Shown in pieces: positions 30,546 to 42,097 of a DNA stretch of 64,000 bases (position 1 is its first letter; each line of letters begins with the position of its first letter). Origin of the DNA: Isochrysis galbana (taxonomy: Eukaryota; Haptophyta; Isochrysidales; Isochrysidaceae); the NCBI GenBank assembly GCA_018136815.1, contig CM030936.1, positions 1,657,694 to 1,721,693 of the forward strand. Reading direction: 5' to 3'. The position numbers were made by a program, and so were the translations under genes. The notes beneath the pieces are model-generated. The model worked only from the letters and a program-made list of their open reading frames with translations. It made no database searches and was not told the origin of the DNA.

Positions 30546-31242
30546 GATGGCAGCTGCACGACCCGTGCGGCTGGCGGAGTGATCAGTGGGTACGTGGCCC
30601 CCGCCGATGGCGCGCATGGCCCAGCTGCGCACCCGCCTCATAGAGGGGGTGACGACGAACCCGTCAATCGTCGTCTCTCCCGTGAACGGGTCACCGTATC
30701 TCACCGCTGCGTAGCGCAGCAGCTCCATGGTTTGACAGCACAACTCCTGCACCACAGGTTGGATTCTTGAGACATAGCGCACGAAAGAGTTGGAGGACAT
30801 GGGTCTCATGCCCTGCCCTAGGGCTGCCGCCGAATATGACGTGTAACATTGCCCAGCAAGCAATGCCCCCACGACGCTGCGCAACGCCTCGGACGAGAAG
30901 CTACCCTCCCTTGTAGAGGCAGCACGGGCTTGCTGCTCACCATCATCTGGGCCTTCAGGCGCAGGAAGGTGCTGCCCCAGGGATAGCCGGACCCGGCTGC
31001 CGGCCTGCAGGCGCGCGGCGTGACCGCAATCCCAGCTAGCACTTGAACTGCAGGACCATGCCATGGCCGCCGTAGATGCGCTCTGGCGCCTCCGGGACGA
31101 GGAATCCGGGCACACCACAACCTCTGCATGCAAATTCATTTGCAATGAGGCAAGACAGATTCGCCCCGTTCACGACAAAGCTGCGGCTGAGGCCCTCGAG
31201 GGCAGCCTGTCCACCATCGCCGGTCTCCTCCTCCTCTTGCAC
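30510..31242 (-). pseudogene. Mutator-like transposase remnant
   Basis: Two minus-strand frames together resemble the Mutator-like transposase domain of large eukaryotic DNA transposons: NGANLSCLIANEFACRGCGV with a Cys-x-x-Cys and ERIYGGHGMVLQFKC (31036-31242), then SLGQHLPAPEG and, after a gap, GALLAGQCYTSYSAAALGQG followed by MSSNSFVRYVSRIQPVVQEL. The frame changes between them and the catalytic part is missing. Family assignment rests on remembered pattern only. Frames from 31243 to 31741 add only low-complexity sequence with scattered cysteines. Confidence 0.4.
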
Positions 31243-31830
31243 AGGTGGTGGTGCCTGACGTAATTAATGCAGCCCCCCCCATGGGACGCGCTGGCTTGCG
31301 CAGACCCGCATCTCCGCCCGCAGAGCCGAAGTCAGCGGGAGGAGGAGCACTCCTTCGCCGGGCGCCCCGCTCCAACTCTTCTTTCGGAGTGAGGACATCC
31401 TTGGCCCTGGGTCCCAGCGACTTCCTGTGCGGATGCTGTGCCCTCTCCTCGCCTGGTGCGCCATCGCTGCTATCGTGGTTGCGATAGCCGCACGCCGCCT
31501 CGCTCTCGCTACATCCAGCGCAGGTTGCACTCACAAGAGCACACCCCGTCCGGCACCCCGGCCAGACGGGTTGCTGCCGCTTCGCGGCCGCTTGGGAGGC
31601 CTTCCCATGCAGTCTCTCCAGCAGGCTAGCCGGCTCTGGGGGGGGGGGGCTCGCCCCGCGCAGCGTTCGCGCGAGACCGCGCACCCGCTCCGATGAGCTC
31701 TCGTGCCCCCCACCCCCCCCCAGAATCGGTGGCGACGCCACCTTAAAAGAGGTACTCTAAGCCTTGCAAAAGAGTAGTCTGTGGGGTTTGCCCCCCACCC
31801 CAAGGAAGGGGACGGCGGGCGAGCGGGCGG

Positions 31831-34534
31831 ATGGGAGGCGGGCAGCTCGGCGAGGAGGCGAGGCTGGCGGAGCGTGGGAAGGAGGCGTCCGCTGCGGCCT
31901 TCGTGCATGAGGCAGAAGCACTTGTCCGCCAGATGAGCCTGCGTGAGAAGGCCTCGCTCTGCTCAGGCCGCACCTTCTGGGAGCTCAAGAGTGTCAAGCG
32001 GCTGGGCGTGCTCGGCCCCAACGTCTCCGACGGGCCGCATGGCGTGCGCCGCGACCTGGGCGCGTCACATCTGGGGCTCGATGGCTCGGCGCCCGCTACC
32101 TGCTTCCCTTGCGCCTGCGCGCTCGCCGCATCATGGGACCCAGTACTTGTGCGGCAGGTGGGCGACGCGCTCGGCCGTGAGTGCCTCGCCCTAGAGGTGG
32201 GTGTGCTGCTCGGGCCTGGCGTGAACATCAAGCGCCACCCTCTCTGCGGCCGCAACTTCGAGTACTTCTCGGAGGATCCACTGTTGGCGGGCGAATTTGC
32301 TACCAACTTCATCCTTGGAGTCCAAGCGCACGGCGTGGGCACTTCAATCAAGCACTATGCGGCCAACAACCAAGAAGCAAACCGCATGACGATCGACACA
32401 CTGGTGGATGAGCGGACCCTGCGCGAGATCTACCTACCGGCGTTCGAGGCGGCCGTGACCCGGGCGCGGCCCTGGACCGTGATGAGCGCTTACAACAAGC
32501 TCAACGGGATGCAGTGCTCCGAACATCAATGGCTCAACAACCGAGTCCTTCGGGAAGAGTGGGGGTTCGAGGGCGTCATCGTGACTGACTGGGGCGGGAT
32601 TGCCGATCGCGTCAAGGGCTTAGCAGCCGGCATCGATCTCGAAATGCCGTCCTCTGGCGGTATGAATGACGCGCGGATTGTCTCTGCGGTCAAGTCCGGT
32701 CGGCTTGACGAGGGCATCTTGAACACTGCCGCCACGCGTGTAACAAGCTTGTGCCTCGCTGCTGGAGCAACACGCACCAAGGCTGCGGCTCAGCCCCAGG
32801 GCGCGACTCTGCATGAGAAGAACCACGCACTTGCCCGCCAGTGCGCTGCCGAGTCAGCAGTACTCCTCAAGAATGAGCGTGGGCTGCTGCCGCTCATTCC
32901 CGGCGGCCGGGTGGCACTCTTGGGCGGCTTCGCGCGCATCCCACGCCACCAGGGCTCTGGCTCATCCAAGGTGAATTCGTATCAGATCGAGGTGCCAATG
33001 GAGGCGATCCGCGCCGTGGTCGAGGAAGCTGGGGGCGAGCTGTGGTTTGGAGAGGGCTTTCATCCTACCCATGGCGAGAGCGATCCTGCACTGATCGAAC
33101 AGGCCATCGAGATGGCCCGCCGGAGTGATGTGACCATCATCATGGGCGGACTTCCCGATGAATACGAAAGCGAGGGCTTTGACCGCGACCACATGCGCAT
33201 GCCCGAGCAGATCGACAATCTCATCGCATCAGTGGCTCGCGTGCAGCCTCGCCTGGTAGTGGTGTTGAGCAATGGCGCGCCCATCGAGATGCCATGGATC
33301 CACGAGGTGCCTGTCGCCCTTGCTCCCGCGTCGCAAATGCGCAAGAGCATGAGAGAGCACCGCTGTCCGATCTCTTCCATGGCCTCTTGAGTGCCCAGGA
33401 CCTCTTCCTGAGTCTCGTGAGTATCCAAATACACTGCGTGGACGCATCTGCCACTGCCTGACTGCGTGTTGCACCCCCGGCTCATGTCCTCCTCGCTCTC
33501 GCTCATGTACCCAGGTTCCGGCTGTGCTCGAGACCTACCTTTCGGGGCAGGCGGGCGGCCTCGCAGTTGCCGACCTGCTCTTTGGTGCGGTGTGCCCGTC
33601 AGGTAAGCTCGCGGAGACCTTCCCCGTCACGGCCGCCGACTGCGCTTCAGATGCGCACTTCGCCTCTCACCCGCGCCAACTCGTTTATCGCGAGGGCCTC
33701 AACGTGGGCTACCGGCATTTCGTCACCAACGGCATTCGGCCGCTCTTCCCTTTTGGACACGGCCTTTCGTACACAAATTTCGACTATGGCGAGCTCAAGT
33801 TGAATAAGACGTCCATCACCATATCGAACGCATCAGACCCGCACGTGCTCTCAGTCGAGGTGGAGGTGCGCAACTGCGGCGGCTGCGACGGTGCCGAGGT
33901 GGTGCAGCTTTACGTAGCCCCCCCTCGCGCTGCGCCGGGCGAGTCGCGCGTGTTCCGACCGGCGCGCGAGCTGCGCGCCTTCGAGAAGGTGCGCATCCCT
34001 TGCGGCGAGGCTCGCATCGTGCGGCTGGCTCTCCCAGCGCGAGCCTTCGCGTTCTATGACATTCGCGCCGGTGGATGGCGTGTAGAGCCCGGGGCGTACG
34101 AGCTGCTCGCGAGTTCATCTTCTGAGGACATACGCTCACGTGCGACTGTCACCGTTGCGTCTGTTGCGGAAGCTGAGCCCCATCCAGATGCTCCGAGGTG
34201 CAACCCACCCTATCTTGAGGCGAGCGACGCACACCTGGGCAAATTGGGGCTGCGCATCCGTCCTTGCCCACCAGTGCGGCCCTATACAATTCGAACGACC
34301 GTGGGTGAGGTCGGGGACGACGCTGGCTATTGCGGCAAGCTCTTCTATGGCTGCATCATGTGCGGGCTGCCAAAGGCGGAGAACGCTGTGGAGAACCGGC
34401 TGCGCATCGAGATGACGCGCACTCTGCCACTAGAAATCCTCTTCAACTTTGCCAACGGGGCGTTTGGACGAGTTTTGTGTCCGAGCCCCTGTCTCCACTC
34501 ACTCGTGTGCTGTCTGAACACGTGCCCCCACTGA
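31831..34534 (+). CDS. Glycoside hydrolase family 3, beta-glucosidase-like
   Basis: Exons 31831-33306 and 33515-34534, with a 208-bp GT-AG intron in phase 0; 831 residues. GH3 enzymes release terminal beta-linked sugars. Visible: the N-terminal TIM-barrel domain with SDGPHGVR, KHYAANNQE (~173) and VTDWGG (~250, Asp as nucleophile); the alpha/beta sandwich domain with SAVLLKNERGLLPL, GLPDEYESEGFDR and LSNGAPIEMPW; then after the intron VPAVLETYLSGQAGG, FPFGHGLSYT and a fibronectin-III-like domain (LYVAPPRAAPGESRVFRPAREL). Exon 1 run on without splicing would stop at 33390, in the middle of the sandwich domain. No signal peptide is seen, so an intracellular role or a missed upstream exon is possible. 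The last ~25 residues are atypical and may be unspliced intron. Confidence 0.92.
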
Positions 34535-35378
34535 TCATCGCGTGGCGTGAGTGATGGCGAGGCTATCTTCGCCGGCGAGATCAGTGTTGCTATTTCATTT
34601 GACACCCCAACTCAAAGCAACCGGCGCCGGATAGATGCATTGACTTCATACTGGAGCGGACTGCGGTGTAACTCGCAGGCTGTTGTGGCAGCATGGAAGA
34701 TATAACTCGCACTGAGGCTTCATCGGAAGACATTTCCACACAGTAAGCCGATTCCTTCCACCAGACAGAATAGTTGCTTCCGATCCCTTTCTTTCATGTG
34801 GTGGCTCAGGTTGTCTTTGTGCTTCAACGTACCTCGCTCATCATCTCAATCACTGCGACGGGGTGTACTTCTCCGGCGAAAAGGCTTTGACGGCGGCGAG
34901 GCCGATGCCATGGCTGGACACAGCATCCGTCGTCGTGCCCTTCTATCATTTCACCCTCGCGTGCCACCTGGATGCGTAAACTCTCTATCTGGCAAATACC
35001 ATAAAAAAATCTGAAGATCCTGGGCTACACACCTACTATACTAAAAAAACCTTTTAACATTCTCGCCTCGCGCGCGGCACTGGAATTCACTTTCGTAGCC
35101 ACGCCCCTTCCCTTCTCAGCTCCCTCACTACCCGCCTTGCGGCTTTTCCCCTTGTGCTCTACTTTGGGGCTCAGGTTGCTGGGGGGGGTTGGGCTGGACG
35201 GGATGCACTTGTCCCCAGCGAGTGTTCTCGCCTTTCTCCTGTGCCCGGTTGGGATTTCTAACGTTAGGCGTCAGATGAAATGGACCAAACGCGATCTAGC
35301 GCATCATACATCAGATCTGACGTCAGGTGTCTCTAATATATTAGTAATTACTACGTATTAAATCATGAGAATACACGC
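34535..35378. other. Gene-free stretch with a repeat fragment
   Basis: AATCTGAAGATCCTGGGCTA at about 35012-35045 matches the end of the 12.6/20.3-kb repeat family, and AAAACCTTTTAACATTCTC follows. No gene is seen. Confidence 0.5.
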
Positions 35379-36330
35379 TCACTCCTCATCTTCGGGCTCA
35401 TCTGGGATCATCTCCAAGTCCCATGGAAGCACACACGACTCCCAATTCTGCATCACGTCCTTCAACACAAGATTAGTGTGACACCTCACAAGCCTCTCCA
35501 CAGTGCGATGCCCCAGCCGGTTCCTTTTCTTGGAGTGTATCCAATCCTCGACGGACCATGACCGCTCACACCCTGACGCAGAGCAAGACAGTGCCAACAA
35601 ACGCATCGCTGCCCAACGCAGATGAGGCCACGGCGCCAAGTAGATGTTCGCCCACTTGTACGAGGCCATGCATGCCCTTCGCCTTCGCCGAAAATGCAAC
35701 GGCATCAGTCAAGTCGTATAAGCCTGCAGAAATCGCCTCTTGGAAGTCGGCCATGTCGGCCAGAAGCGCCGGATATGGATGCTCATCCGTCGCCATCTGC
35801 TTGAGCACTTCTTTGGTATCTTTCGTTTCATCTGTACTGAAAGAGCGACGACAGAATTCAGGCTCCAAGCAATAAGCAGCCGTCATGACGGGAGAGTGCA
35901 TGTACTCCCACCTGGCCATGAAGAGAGCGTGCATCTTGTTCCTCACGCGCTCGTTGAGGCCCTGAATCGGCTCCTGGAAGTGCTCGTCGAGCTGGAGCAA
36001 GTACGCGTACACCTTGGCCAAATTCGCACCGAGCTTGCCGTCTGTGAGCCTCAGGAGCCGGTAGACCGGTTCCAAGAGGGTGATGGCGAGCCGAGCCGTG
36101 TTGAGATGCTCGTCGTCGCGCACGATGCGCTTCATCTCGGCGCCCTTCTCTTTCATCTCGGTCTTCTGCTTTGCCAACCACTCCGTGTACTCCTTGTCGA
36201 TGACGAGCTTGTCAAGGACGCCGTGCACGTTGACATAGCGCATGAGCATCATGAGGTTCGAGGCAAATCGAGTTTCAACGGGCTTCAAGAGCTCCATACC
36301 CCCTTTTGGGCGATCACCTCGAGGAACTTC
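35379..36330 (-). pseudogene. hAT-family transposase, frameshifted and truncated
   Basis: One minus-strand frame (from about 36330 to 35650) has PVETRFASNLMMLMRYVN and further hAT catalytic-domain sequence; a second frame (to 35379) has the dimerisation region LRWAAMRLLALSCSASGCER, then SWSVEDWIHSKKRNRL. The two overlap in different frames around 35650-35705, so at least one frameshift separates them. The N-terminal zinc finger and part of the catalytic core are absent upstream of 36330, where GC-rich noise begins. hAT proteins cut and paste DNA transposons; this copy is dead. No terminal inverted repeats were found. Confidence 0.75.
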
Positions 36331-36663
36331 AGCACACAGATCGCGGTCCAAAAAACCTGCGCCTACCACCTTAATCTGCGAGCCAAAAGGCCCGCCCCCC
36401 CCCTCCCCCGACGCCAGACCCAAGGTAGCGTACATGGGTCGACCCCCCGAAACCGAATATAAAGGAACGAGGGGGGGGCGAAAAGGGGAGTGAGGGCGGG
36501 GTAAAGGCGATGTCGGGTGTCGGGTGTGGACCCCACCGAAAGGGAGAGCGGTTAGCAGCGTAGTAGTAGTAGTCATCATCTTCAAGAATATTTTTTTAGA
36601 GCCCCAGCGCGTGTGCAGACCCCGCCCCCCCTTATGTCCCCGTCCCAGCGCTTTGGCCGCGCG
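36331..36663. other. Intergenic, 5' flank of LRR gene
   Basis: CATCTTCAAGAATATTTTTTTAG near 36578 resembles CATCTTCAAGAAAATTTTTATG near 9707. Otherwise nothing but G- and C-rich runs. Confidence 0.4.
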
Positions 36664-39096
36664 ATGGCGTCGCCAGCCCGGATCGCTGGCTTGGCGCGCG
36701 GCGCGGAGGGCGCAGATCGAGCCACGCGAGTCGGCGCAAGCACGGAAACGCTTGGAAACGCTCCTTCCTCTTCCCCTCACTCGCCACTTCCTGCCACGCC
36801 GCTCGCTCCCTCACCCCTCCCTCCTTCGCCTCTCCTCGGGGGATGCCCGGCCGACGCAGAAGACCTCATCGGCTCCTCCAGCCCTCGCCCGCCGGCTGTG
36901 CCTCATGAGAATGACAGCTCCGTGCGCAGCATCGATAATCTGTCTTTCACCGTGCCTCGCAGCCGAGCTCACTCCACTCCGTTCGCGTGCTCGGCACTTG
37001 AGGGTGTGAGTGACGACTTGCTCGAGTCCATCGCCCGAGTGTGCACACATCATGCGAGACTCGCTCTCAGCGCGACCTGTTCTCGGCTGCATCGGATATG
37101 TCGGCCATTTCACGAGACAATTGTACTCGCCACAAGTACTCAAGTCCGTGGTTTCCTCAGATGTGCCGCTGAATACTGTCCAAAACGTCTTGTGCTGCGA
37201 CCATGCCTTCGAGCGGAAGACATCTTTGCCATCCTGGCGCACAGCTTGTCGACGCAGGTGATCCGGCTGTCGTTGCCCGGAAATGTGACGCAACTATTGA
37301 TACAGGACGGCTTGATCAGCCCGTTCGCCGGCAAAGTTGAACTGAAGTTGCCGTGTGATGATGACGTGCGGCATTTTGCCAGCTTGCTTGCCACCGGCGC
37401 GCTCGCGCATGTGGTGGGCCTCGAACTCACCTTGGTGCAGTACGACGGATCCTCTGGCCCGGCCTTGATGAAGGCGTTGGCCAGTGTACCTCTCAGATCC
37501 ATGCGATCACTGCGTTTGGTGCGCTTCTCCGCACAAAATCGTGACACTACCGACATCCCCTTTCCATGGATTGACGATGAAGCAATGAGTGCGGCGGTGG
37601 TTTGCTTTGCCAATGCTATGCCGCGTTCGATGCCGTGTCTGGCCAGCCTAGATCTCGGAATCGACGAGGAGGAGACCATCATGACGGAGGAGTCGATTGA
37701 CGATCTCTTCGTCACCATGCCGATACGCGCGCTCAGCTCGCTCACGGAGCTCCGGACATGTGGCACCTGTGCTCTCCGGGGTCTTTCCGACGGAGCAATG
37801 AGTGCGTTGAACGAACACATGGAGAACTTTGAATTACGAGGCGTGTATCGTATCTCGGACATTGTGCCGGCCATGGTCGAGGGCCACCTGTCACGCCTCA
37901 CGGGTCTCAGCATACAGACAGACTCGTATGAGGCGATAGGAGACGTGTTCGCCTGCACCCGGGCCTCGTCTCCCCTACACCGATTGAAGTGGCTTGAGTT
38001 GGATGGCGATTTCACTCGCGACGTACAAGGCCTTCTCGGGGCCCTCCAGGCGGGCACTTTGAGCGGGTTAGAGCGCGTCGGCCTTCACCATTACACCACG
38101 CGAGACGTCATCTCTCACATTGTGCCCGTACTAGATGCTACGGTATGCCACGCACCAAGATTGCGCGAGCTCTCGCTCTCACTCCAGGAGACTGTCATAC
38201 TCGAGAAGCTTGCGAGTGTTGTGCCACAATTACATGGGTTGACGGACTTGAAACTCATTGGACCCACGAACGACCGAGTGAATGATGGTGTGATCGGTGG
38301 CTACGAGGAGGCCTTGGGCAAAGTTTTGAGCGAGTTGCCGATGCTGCGCAAGCTGCAGCAGCTGACTTTGTGCCATATCCTCGGTCAAGCTTGTCATATT
38401 GGCCCATTGCAGCGTGCGTTGACAGGTTGCCCAATGCTCAAGACAGTCGCAATTGAAGGATGCACAGAGGAATTCAAGGTGATGCAGTGCCTACGAGCGG
38501 CCCACTCCGGGGGGGGCCTGCTGCACTTATCCGAGCTTCGGCTGGAAGACGTGGACTTAACATCCTTCTTGATCCCTTCGTTCGGCGATTTGCTAGAGAG
38601 TCTGTCAAAGGCAGGAGGGCCCAAGCTGTCGACATTATCGTTGTGCGGGAATAAGATTGGACCTGAAGCGCAGTTGGGCGCGCTTTTTGCATGCCACACC
38701 TTAACGAACCTCGCAGAATTGGACCTCTCCATATCGGACTTGGGTAACGGCTCATTTGTATCGTTCTCGCATGGGCTCGTTGATGGCAACCTGCCCATGC
38801 TTCAGGAGCTGCGTGCAGCAGAAGCCCATCTCGTTACCGATGACGTTGTTGCTCTAGCCACGGCTGCCACATGTGCAAATGTACTCCGGCGGTTGACTAA
38901 ACTTGACTTATCCATGAATGATGTTGGTTCGATGGGCGCCAAAGCCATTATCGACGCCGCTGGTGAGGGCGCTTGGCCCAAGCTTGAGGAACTCTTGTTG
39001 TGCCATAGCGGTGTGCCAAGCCCTGGCGACCTAGTCCTAGGAAGGTCCGATTTTGGAGCATTACCCGCGTTAGAGGTTGTGTTGCTGATTCCCTAA
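36664..39096 (+). CDS. F-box-like, leucine-rich repeat protein
   Basis: 810 residues from the ATG at 36664 (GCGATGGCG context; an in-frame ATG at 36634 adds ten), no intron. A Ser/Pro-rich N-terminus (to about 110) is followed by an F-box-like stretch, LEGVSDDLLESIARVCTHHA with RLALSATCSRLHRICR (~115-155). The rest is irregular leucine-rich repeat, with recognisable units such as LTELRTCGTCAL, LSRLTGLSIQ, LTDLKLIGPTN, LSTLSLCGNKIGPEA and LTKLDLSMNDVGSMGAKAII, the last of RNH/LRR-Asn type. F-box/LRR proteins choose substrates for SCF ubiquitin ligases; without a stronger F-box this is inference. No membrane segment. Confidence 0.75.
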   Translation: MASPARIAGLARGAEGADRATRVGASTETLGNAPSSSPHSPLPATPLAPSPLPPSPLLGGCPADAEDLIGSSSPRPPAVPHENDSSVRSIDNLSFTVPRSRAHSTPFACSALEGVSDDLLESIARVCTHHARLALSATCSRLHRICRPFHETIVLATSTQVRGFLRCAAEYCPKRLVLRPCLRAEDIFAILAHSLSTQVIRLSLPGNVTQLLIQDGLISPFAGKVELKLPCDDDVRHFASLLATGALAHVVGLELTLVQYDGSSGPALMKALASVPLRSMRSLRLVRFSAQNRDTTDIPFPWIDDEAMSAAVVCFANAMPRSMPCLASLDLGIDEEETIMTEESIDDLFVTMPIRALSSLTELRTCGTCALRGLSDGAMSALNEHMENFELRGVYRISDIVPAMVEGHLSRLTGLSIQTDSYEAIGDVFACTRASSPLHRLKWLELDGDFTRDVQGLLGALQAGTLSGLERVGLHHYTTRDVISHIVPVLDATVCHAPRLRELSLSLQETVILEKLASVVPQLHGLTDLKLIGPTNDRVNDGVIGGYEEALGKVLSELPMLRKLQQLTLCHILGQACHIGPLQRALTGCPMLKTVAIEGCTEEFKVMQCLRAAHSGGGLLHLSELRLEDVDLTSFLIPSFGDLLESLSKAGGPKLSTLSLCGNKIGPEAQLGALFACHTLTNLAELDLSISDLGNGSFVSFSHGLVDGNLPMLQELRAAEAHLVTDDVVALATAATCANVLRRLTKLDLSMNDVGSMGAKAIIDAAGEGAWPKLEELLLCHSGVPSPGDLVLGRSDFGALPALEVVLLIP

Positions 39097-39180
39097 TGCG
39101 CGAGGGTGAGTGAGGACCCCGGAGTGTCCCAAAGCGATGAAACGTGCCGTGAATGTATGCATATAAAAATAGAAATAATG

Positions 39181-39197
39181 TTATATATCCTAGCCAA
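39181..39197 (+). other. Recurrent TATATCCTAGCCAAC motif
   Basis: TTATATATCCTAGCCAAC lies about 140 bp upstream of the MDP-1 start; near-identical words occur at 22384 and 48959. It could be a repeat scrap or a regulatory word. Confidence 0.35.
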
Positions 39198-39334
39198 CGT
39201 ACTCTCTACTCTCTACACCACCTGCTTCTCGCAGTTGGCTCTCGCTGATTTGGGCGCTGCAGACGACCGGCAAGCCACATCAATCACCTCCTCGCTCATC
39301 CGCCTCGCTGCTGGCCCCCCCACTGAGACAAGAG

Positions 39335-40132
39335 ATGAAACGAGCGCTGATTCCCCTCGACAGCCGTCTTGCTGACAGGATTCACTCTAGCGGAGTCGAG
39401 GCCATTGTGGTGGACCTCGACTCCACATTATGGAACGGCAACTGCGAGTCTTTCAGCGATTTTGTGCAGATCTCGGAGAGTTCAGTTCGTCGCAAACGCG
39501 ATGAGCGCACGCTCTCCCTGTACCCAGAGGTAGCTGCGACGTTGCAAATCATGCATGAGTTAGGTGTCCGTGTCGCAGTGGCATCGGCGAGTCCTGCGGA
39601 AGGAACAGCCCTCAGACTGCTCCGCGCATTCGGGATTCTTCCTTTCATATCAAAGGCCGTCATCCAACCCGGCAGTAAATCGACGCACCTGCGCCTAATT
39701 CGCTCCTCACTTGGTCTCAGTAATTTCCAGCGCACGCTATTCGTTGACGACCTTGAGCACAACATTCGTACCGTCCGTGCCATGGGCTGCACATGTGTGC
39801 ACGTTCATGGATACTGTAACCCAGCATGCGGGCTGCCTTGTACAGGGCATGGTATGAGGTCAATGGACATCATCAATGGCCTGCGTGATATGCAGCATAG
39901 CTCGAAGAGTGCCGCGATCTTTAGATCTTTCTTCAAAGCACGATCGTCGTCTATATCGGGCAAGGTGTCCAGTGAGGAGCACAAGACAAGCAATAGCAAT
40001 CGCAACGTATTTACTTCCTCATCTGAGGCTTGCTCGAGAATCCAGAACACTGATCTTTGCGCTGGAGCTGCGATGGTGGGCCCTTTGACGGAGCAGGAAA
40101 CACCTCATCCCGAGCGGGCGATGCCAATATGA
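39335..40132 (+). CDS. MDP1: Magnesium-dependent phosphatase 1 (HAD superfamily)
   Basis: 265 residues, single exon. HAD phosphatases use an Asp nucleophile; MDP-1 is proposed to act on protein tyrosine or on sugar-protein damage products. Visible: motif I VVDLDSTLW (Asp27, Asp29); motif II in RVAVASASPAEG with SAS; motif III Lys in PGSKSTHL; motif IV FVDDLEHN (~137); then TVRAMGCTCVHVH, all in the order and spacing of MDP-1. The catalytic part fills about 1-165; the last 90 residues are Ser-rich, low complexity and not part of the family, making the protein longer than usual (about 165-180). The start is the first ATG. Confidence 0.87.
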   Translation: MKRALIPLDSRLADRIHSSGVEAIVVDLDSTLWNGNCESFSDFVQISESSVRRKRDERTLSLYPEVAATLQIMHELGVRVAVASASPAEGTALRLLRAFGILPFISKAVIQPGSKSTHLRLIRSSLGLSNFQRTLFVDDLEHNIRTVRAMGCTCVHVHGYCNPACGLPCTGHGMRSMDIINGLRDMQHSSKSAAIFRSFFKARSSSISGKVSSEEHKTSNSNRNVFTSSSEACSRIQNTDLCAGAAMVGPLTEQETPHPERAMPI

Positions 40133-40498
40133 GTTATGATGAGCACTAATGCTCTGGTTGTGGGGCTAGGAATCGAGAACGGAATAGTTCGCCCATCTTG
40201 GCATTGCCAAGCTTCATGAACGTCGTGATGTGCCACAACTTTACATCGCATGGCTCTTGCGAATAATTTGTACAATTCGTGTTGTATAGCATGCGCCCGC
40301 TATCCGCTATCTGGTGTGTATTCCAGATACGGTTATTGAGCCGGTTGTAGGTATGCATTATCCATTATCCATTATATGGATCGTAATAATCTATCTGAGC
40401 ATTAGTACCACTACTCTCACTAGTCCGGTACTAACACGACAGCCCTCAGCGCACCTGCCCGTACACCTTGCGCGTGCTGTTGTCACAGATACATACTA
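40133..40498. other. Gene-free stretch
   Basis: CCATTATATGGATCGTA near 40370 recurs at about 41322, bracketing about 950 bp that includes the repeat at 40846; this could be a relic of an insertion. No gene seen. Confidence 0.45.
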
Positions 40499-40845
40499 CT
40501 ATGTACTATGCACCCCTCCACATCTCCCCCCTCGCATGCCCCCGGCTCCCATTCTAACTCCCCACAAGTTAAAATGGGGGAAAACCCATTGAGGCGGACC
40601 GGTCGACGCCGGCCGACTCTCCGGGAAAAAGCACCGGGGGGGGGGGGAGGAACCTCTCGTCAAAAAAGAAGAACGGCCCTTACAGCTCTCGCCGCGAGCT
40701 GTCCTCGAGAAATAAAAGACTGCGCCTCGAGATACCTGCCACAGTGGTTCCCGTAGGCGTCTTGAGTCTCTCCCTCCTCCTCTTCCTCCTGTCGCCAGCC
40801 GCCCCCCTCCGCCCATTTGCTAACGCAAATGGGTCTCGTTTCTCA

Positions 40846-41000
40846 CCACACTCCATCGGGGGGGGTGCAAATTCCCCCCTCTCCCTCGTTCCATTCTCTT
40901 CCGCCCCGGTCCCTGCGGCGCGTCGCCATGCGGCGCGCCATGGCCTGCTCTCAGAGGTCCTTCAGGGGCGCCCATAGGACCAGCAGGGGCAGCTCAGGGG
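40846..41000 (+). repeat. Dispersed repeat, copy of 1-167
   Basis: Reverse-complement match to the first 160 bases of the window, within a GC-rich stretch (40499-41330) that has no supported gene. Confidence 0.75.
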
Positions 41001-41479
41001 GCAGTGGAGGCTGGGGCTCAGCCCCTGGCCCCCCCTGCCTCTCCCTCGCTCGCCTCGCTGGCCTTGGGTGCAGCCCTGAGGCCCCTGTCTGCCTGGCGAC
41101 CAGGGATGGGGGGGGGAGTCAGTACGAGAGCAGGCCCATGCGGGCCTGGGAGTGCGGCTCGCGACCCGCGCCCACTAGGGGTCTGGGCTGAATTGATGAG
41201 TGCCCTGCCCCTGCCAGAGGGCAGGGGCTGGGGTTGAATGTACGGGCCCACCCCGGGGGGTGTCCGCGATGGAGAGAGGGGGGCGCGAGGCCCCCATTGA
41301 CCCCCACTTATAAAAGTAGGTTCCATTATATGGATCGTAGTATCGTAGTTCGTAATTCGTGGTAAACCGCGCCCCGTCAGTAACCAGCAGTACAACCCGC
41401 CTACGAGCAACGAGCAGCACCCCGACAACGCCCCTTGGCCCTTGGCAAATGCGAACATTGAACTTTTGGGAAAGTGTCC

Positions 41480-41730
41480 TAGTGCCTAGTATTTGTATTT
41501 ATGTAGGCCTGTTTCCTGTTTTGCCTTTTTCGGGTTACGCTTCGTGCTGTTGGGGCTCCCCGGGGGGGGGGGGTCTGGGGCCCGAAGGGCATCGAATATG
41601 TGCTAGATGGGTGTTTTCCGGGGTTTCTACCGCTTTACCTTGATGTATTTCCTCAATCCTGACTGTTTCATTTTTACACCCTTAGTAGTATAAGTATAAG
41701 TATAAGTTAAAATAGTGTTTGACCGCCCTA
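41480..41730 (+). mobile_element. Transposon right end, type A
   Basis: Ends TGTTTGACCGCCCTA at 41730. Upstream it resembles 53370-53605: a G-run with GGGGCCC, TGTGCTAG-TGGGTGT, a CCTCAA... block, TTTTTACACCC, then the terminal word. The left end of this copy was not found. Confidence 0.6.
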
Positions 41731-41965
41731 TGCCTAGTGAAAACCTATCCCAAGTGCCCATGCTGTGTGGGAGAAAGAAGGAAGAAAAGCCTGAGCTTTT
41801 CCTCAGGCTGAATCCTTGCCCAAGGGGCATCCCCATGGGTCCAGCAGAATCAGAACTAAACTAGATTTCAGATTTTGGGGTCTCCCACAGGCAACAATAC
41901 CGCATGGGGAGGGGAAGGACATGCCAGGAGAGGTGGTGTTGACCGGGCACCGAGAGAGAAGACTT
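41731..41965 (+). repeat. Repeat shared with 52880-53000
   Basis: GGGCATCCCCATGGG, an AGATTT/CAGATC-TTTTGGGG block and GGGGAAGGACATGCCAG occur in the same order at 52887-52980 inside the 2.5-kb transposon. It is therefore another fragment of that family. A C-run of about 27 bases follows at 42028. Confidence 0.6.
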
Positions 41966-42097
41966 CTCCACTCTACTCTACTTTATATACTTCCAGGGAA
42001 AAGAGGAGGAAGAGAGCAGCACCGCCCCCCTCCCCCCCCCCCCCCCCCCCCCCCTCTTTCTCCACTCCCCCCCGGCCGCCGCTGTCCGCCCGCCGCC

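Noticed and set aside
34540-34620. Extra 3' exon for the GH3 gene
   Set aside because: The last residues of the model look atypical, but no donor/acceptor pair gave a recognisable continuation.
36331-36780. N-terminal extension of the hAT transposase frame
   Set aside because: GC-rich and low complexity, no zinc finger, overlaps the start region of the LRR gene on the other strand.
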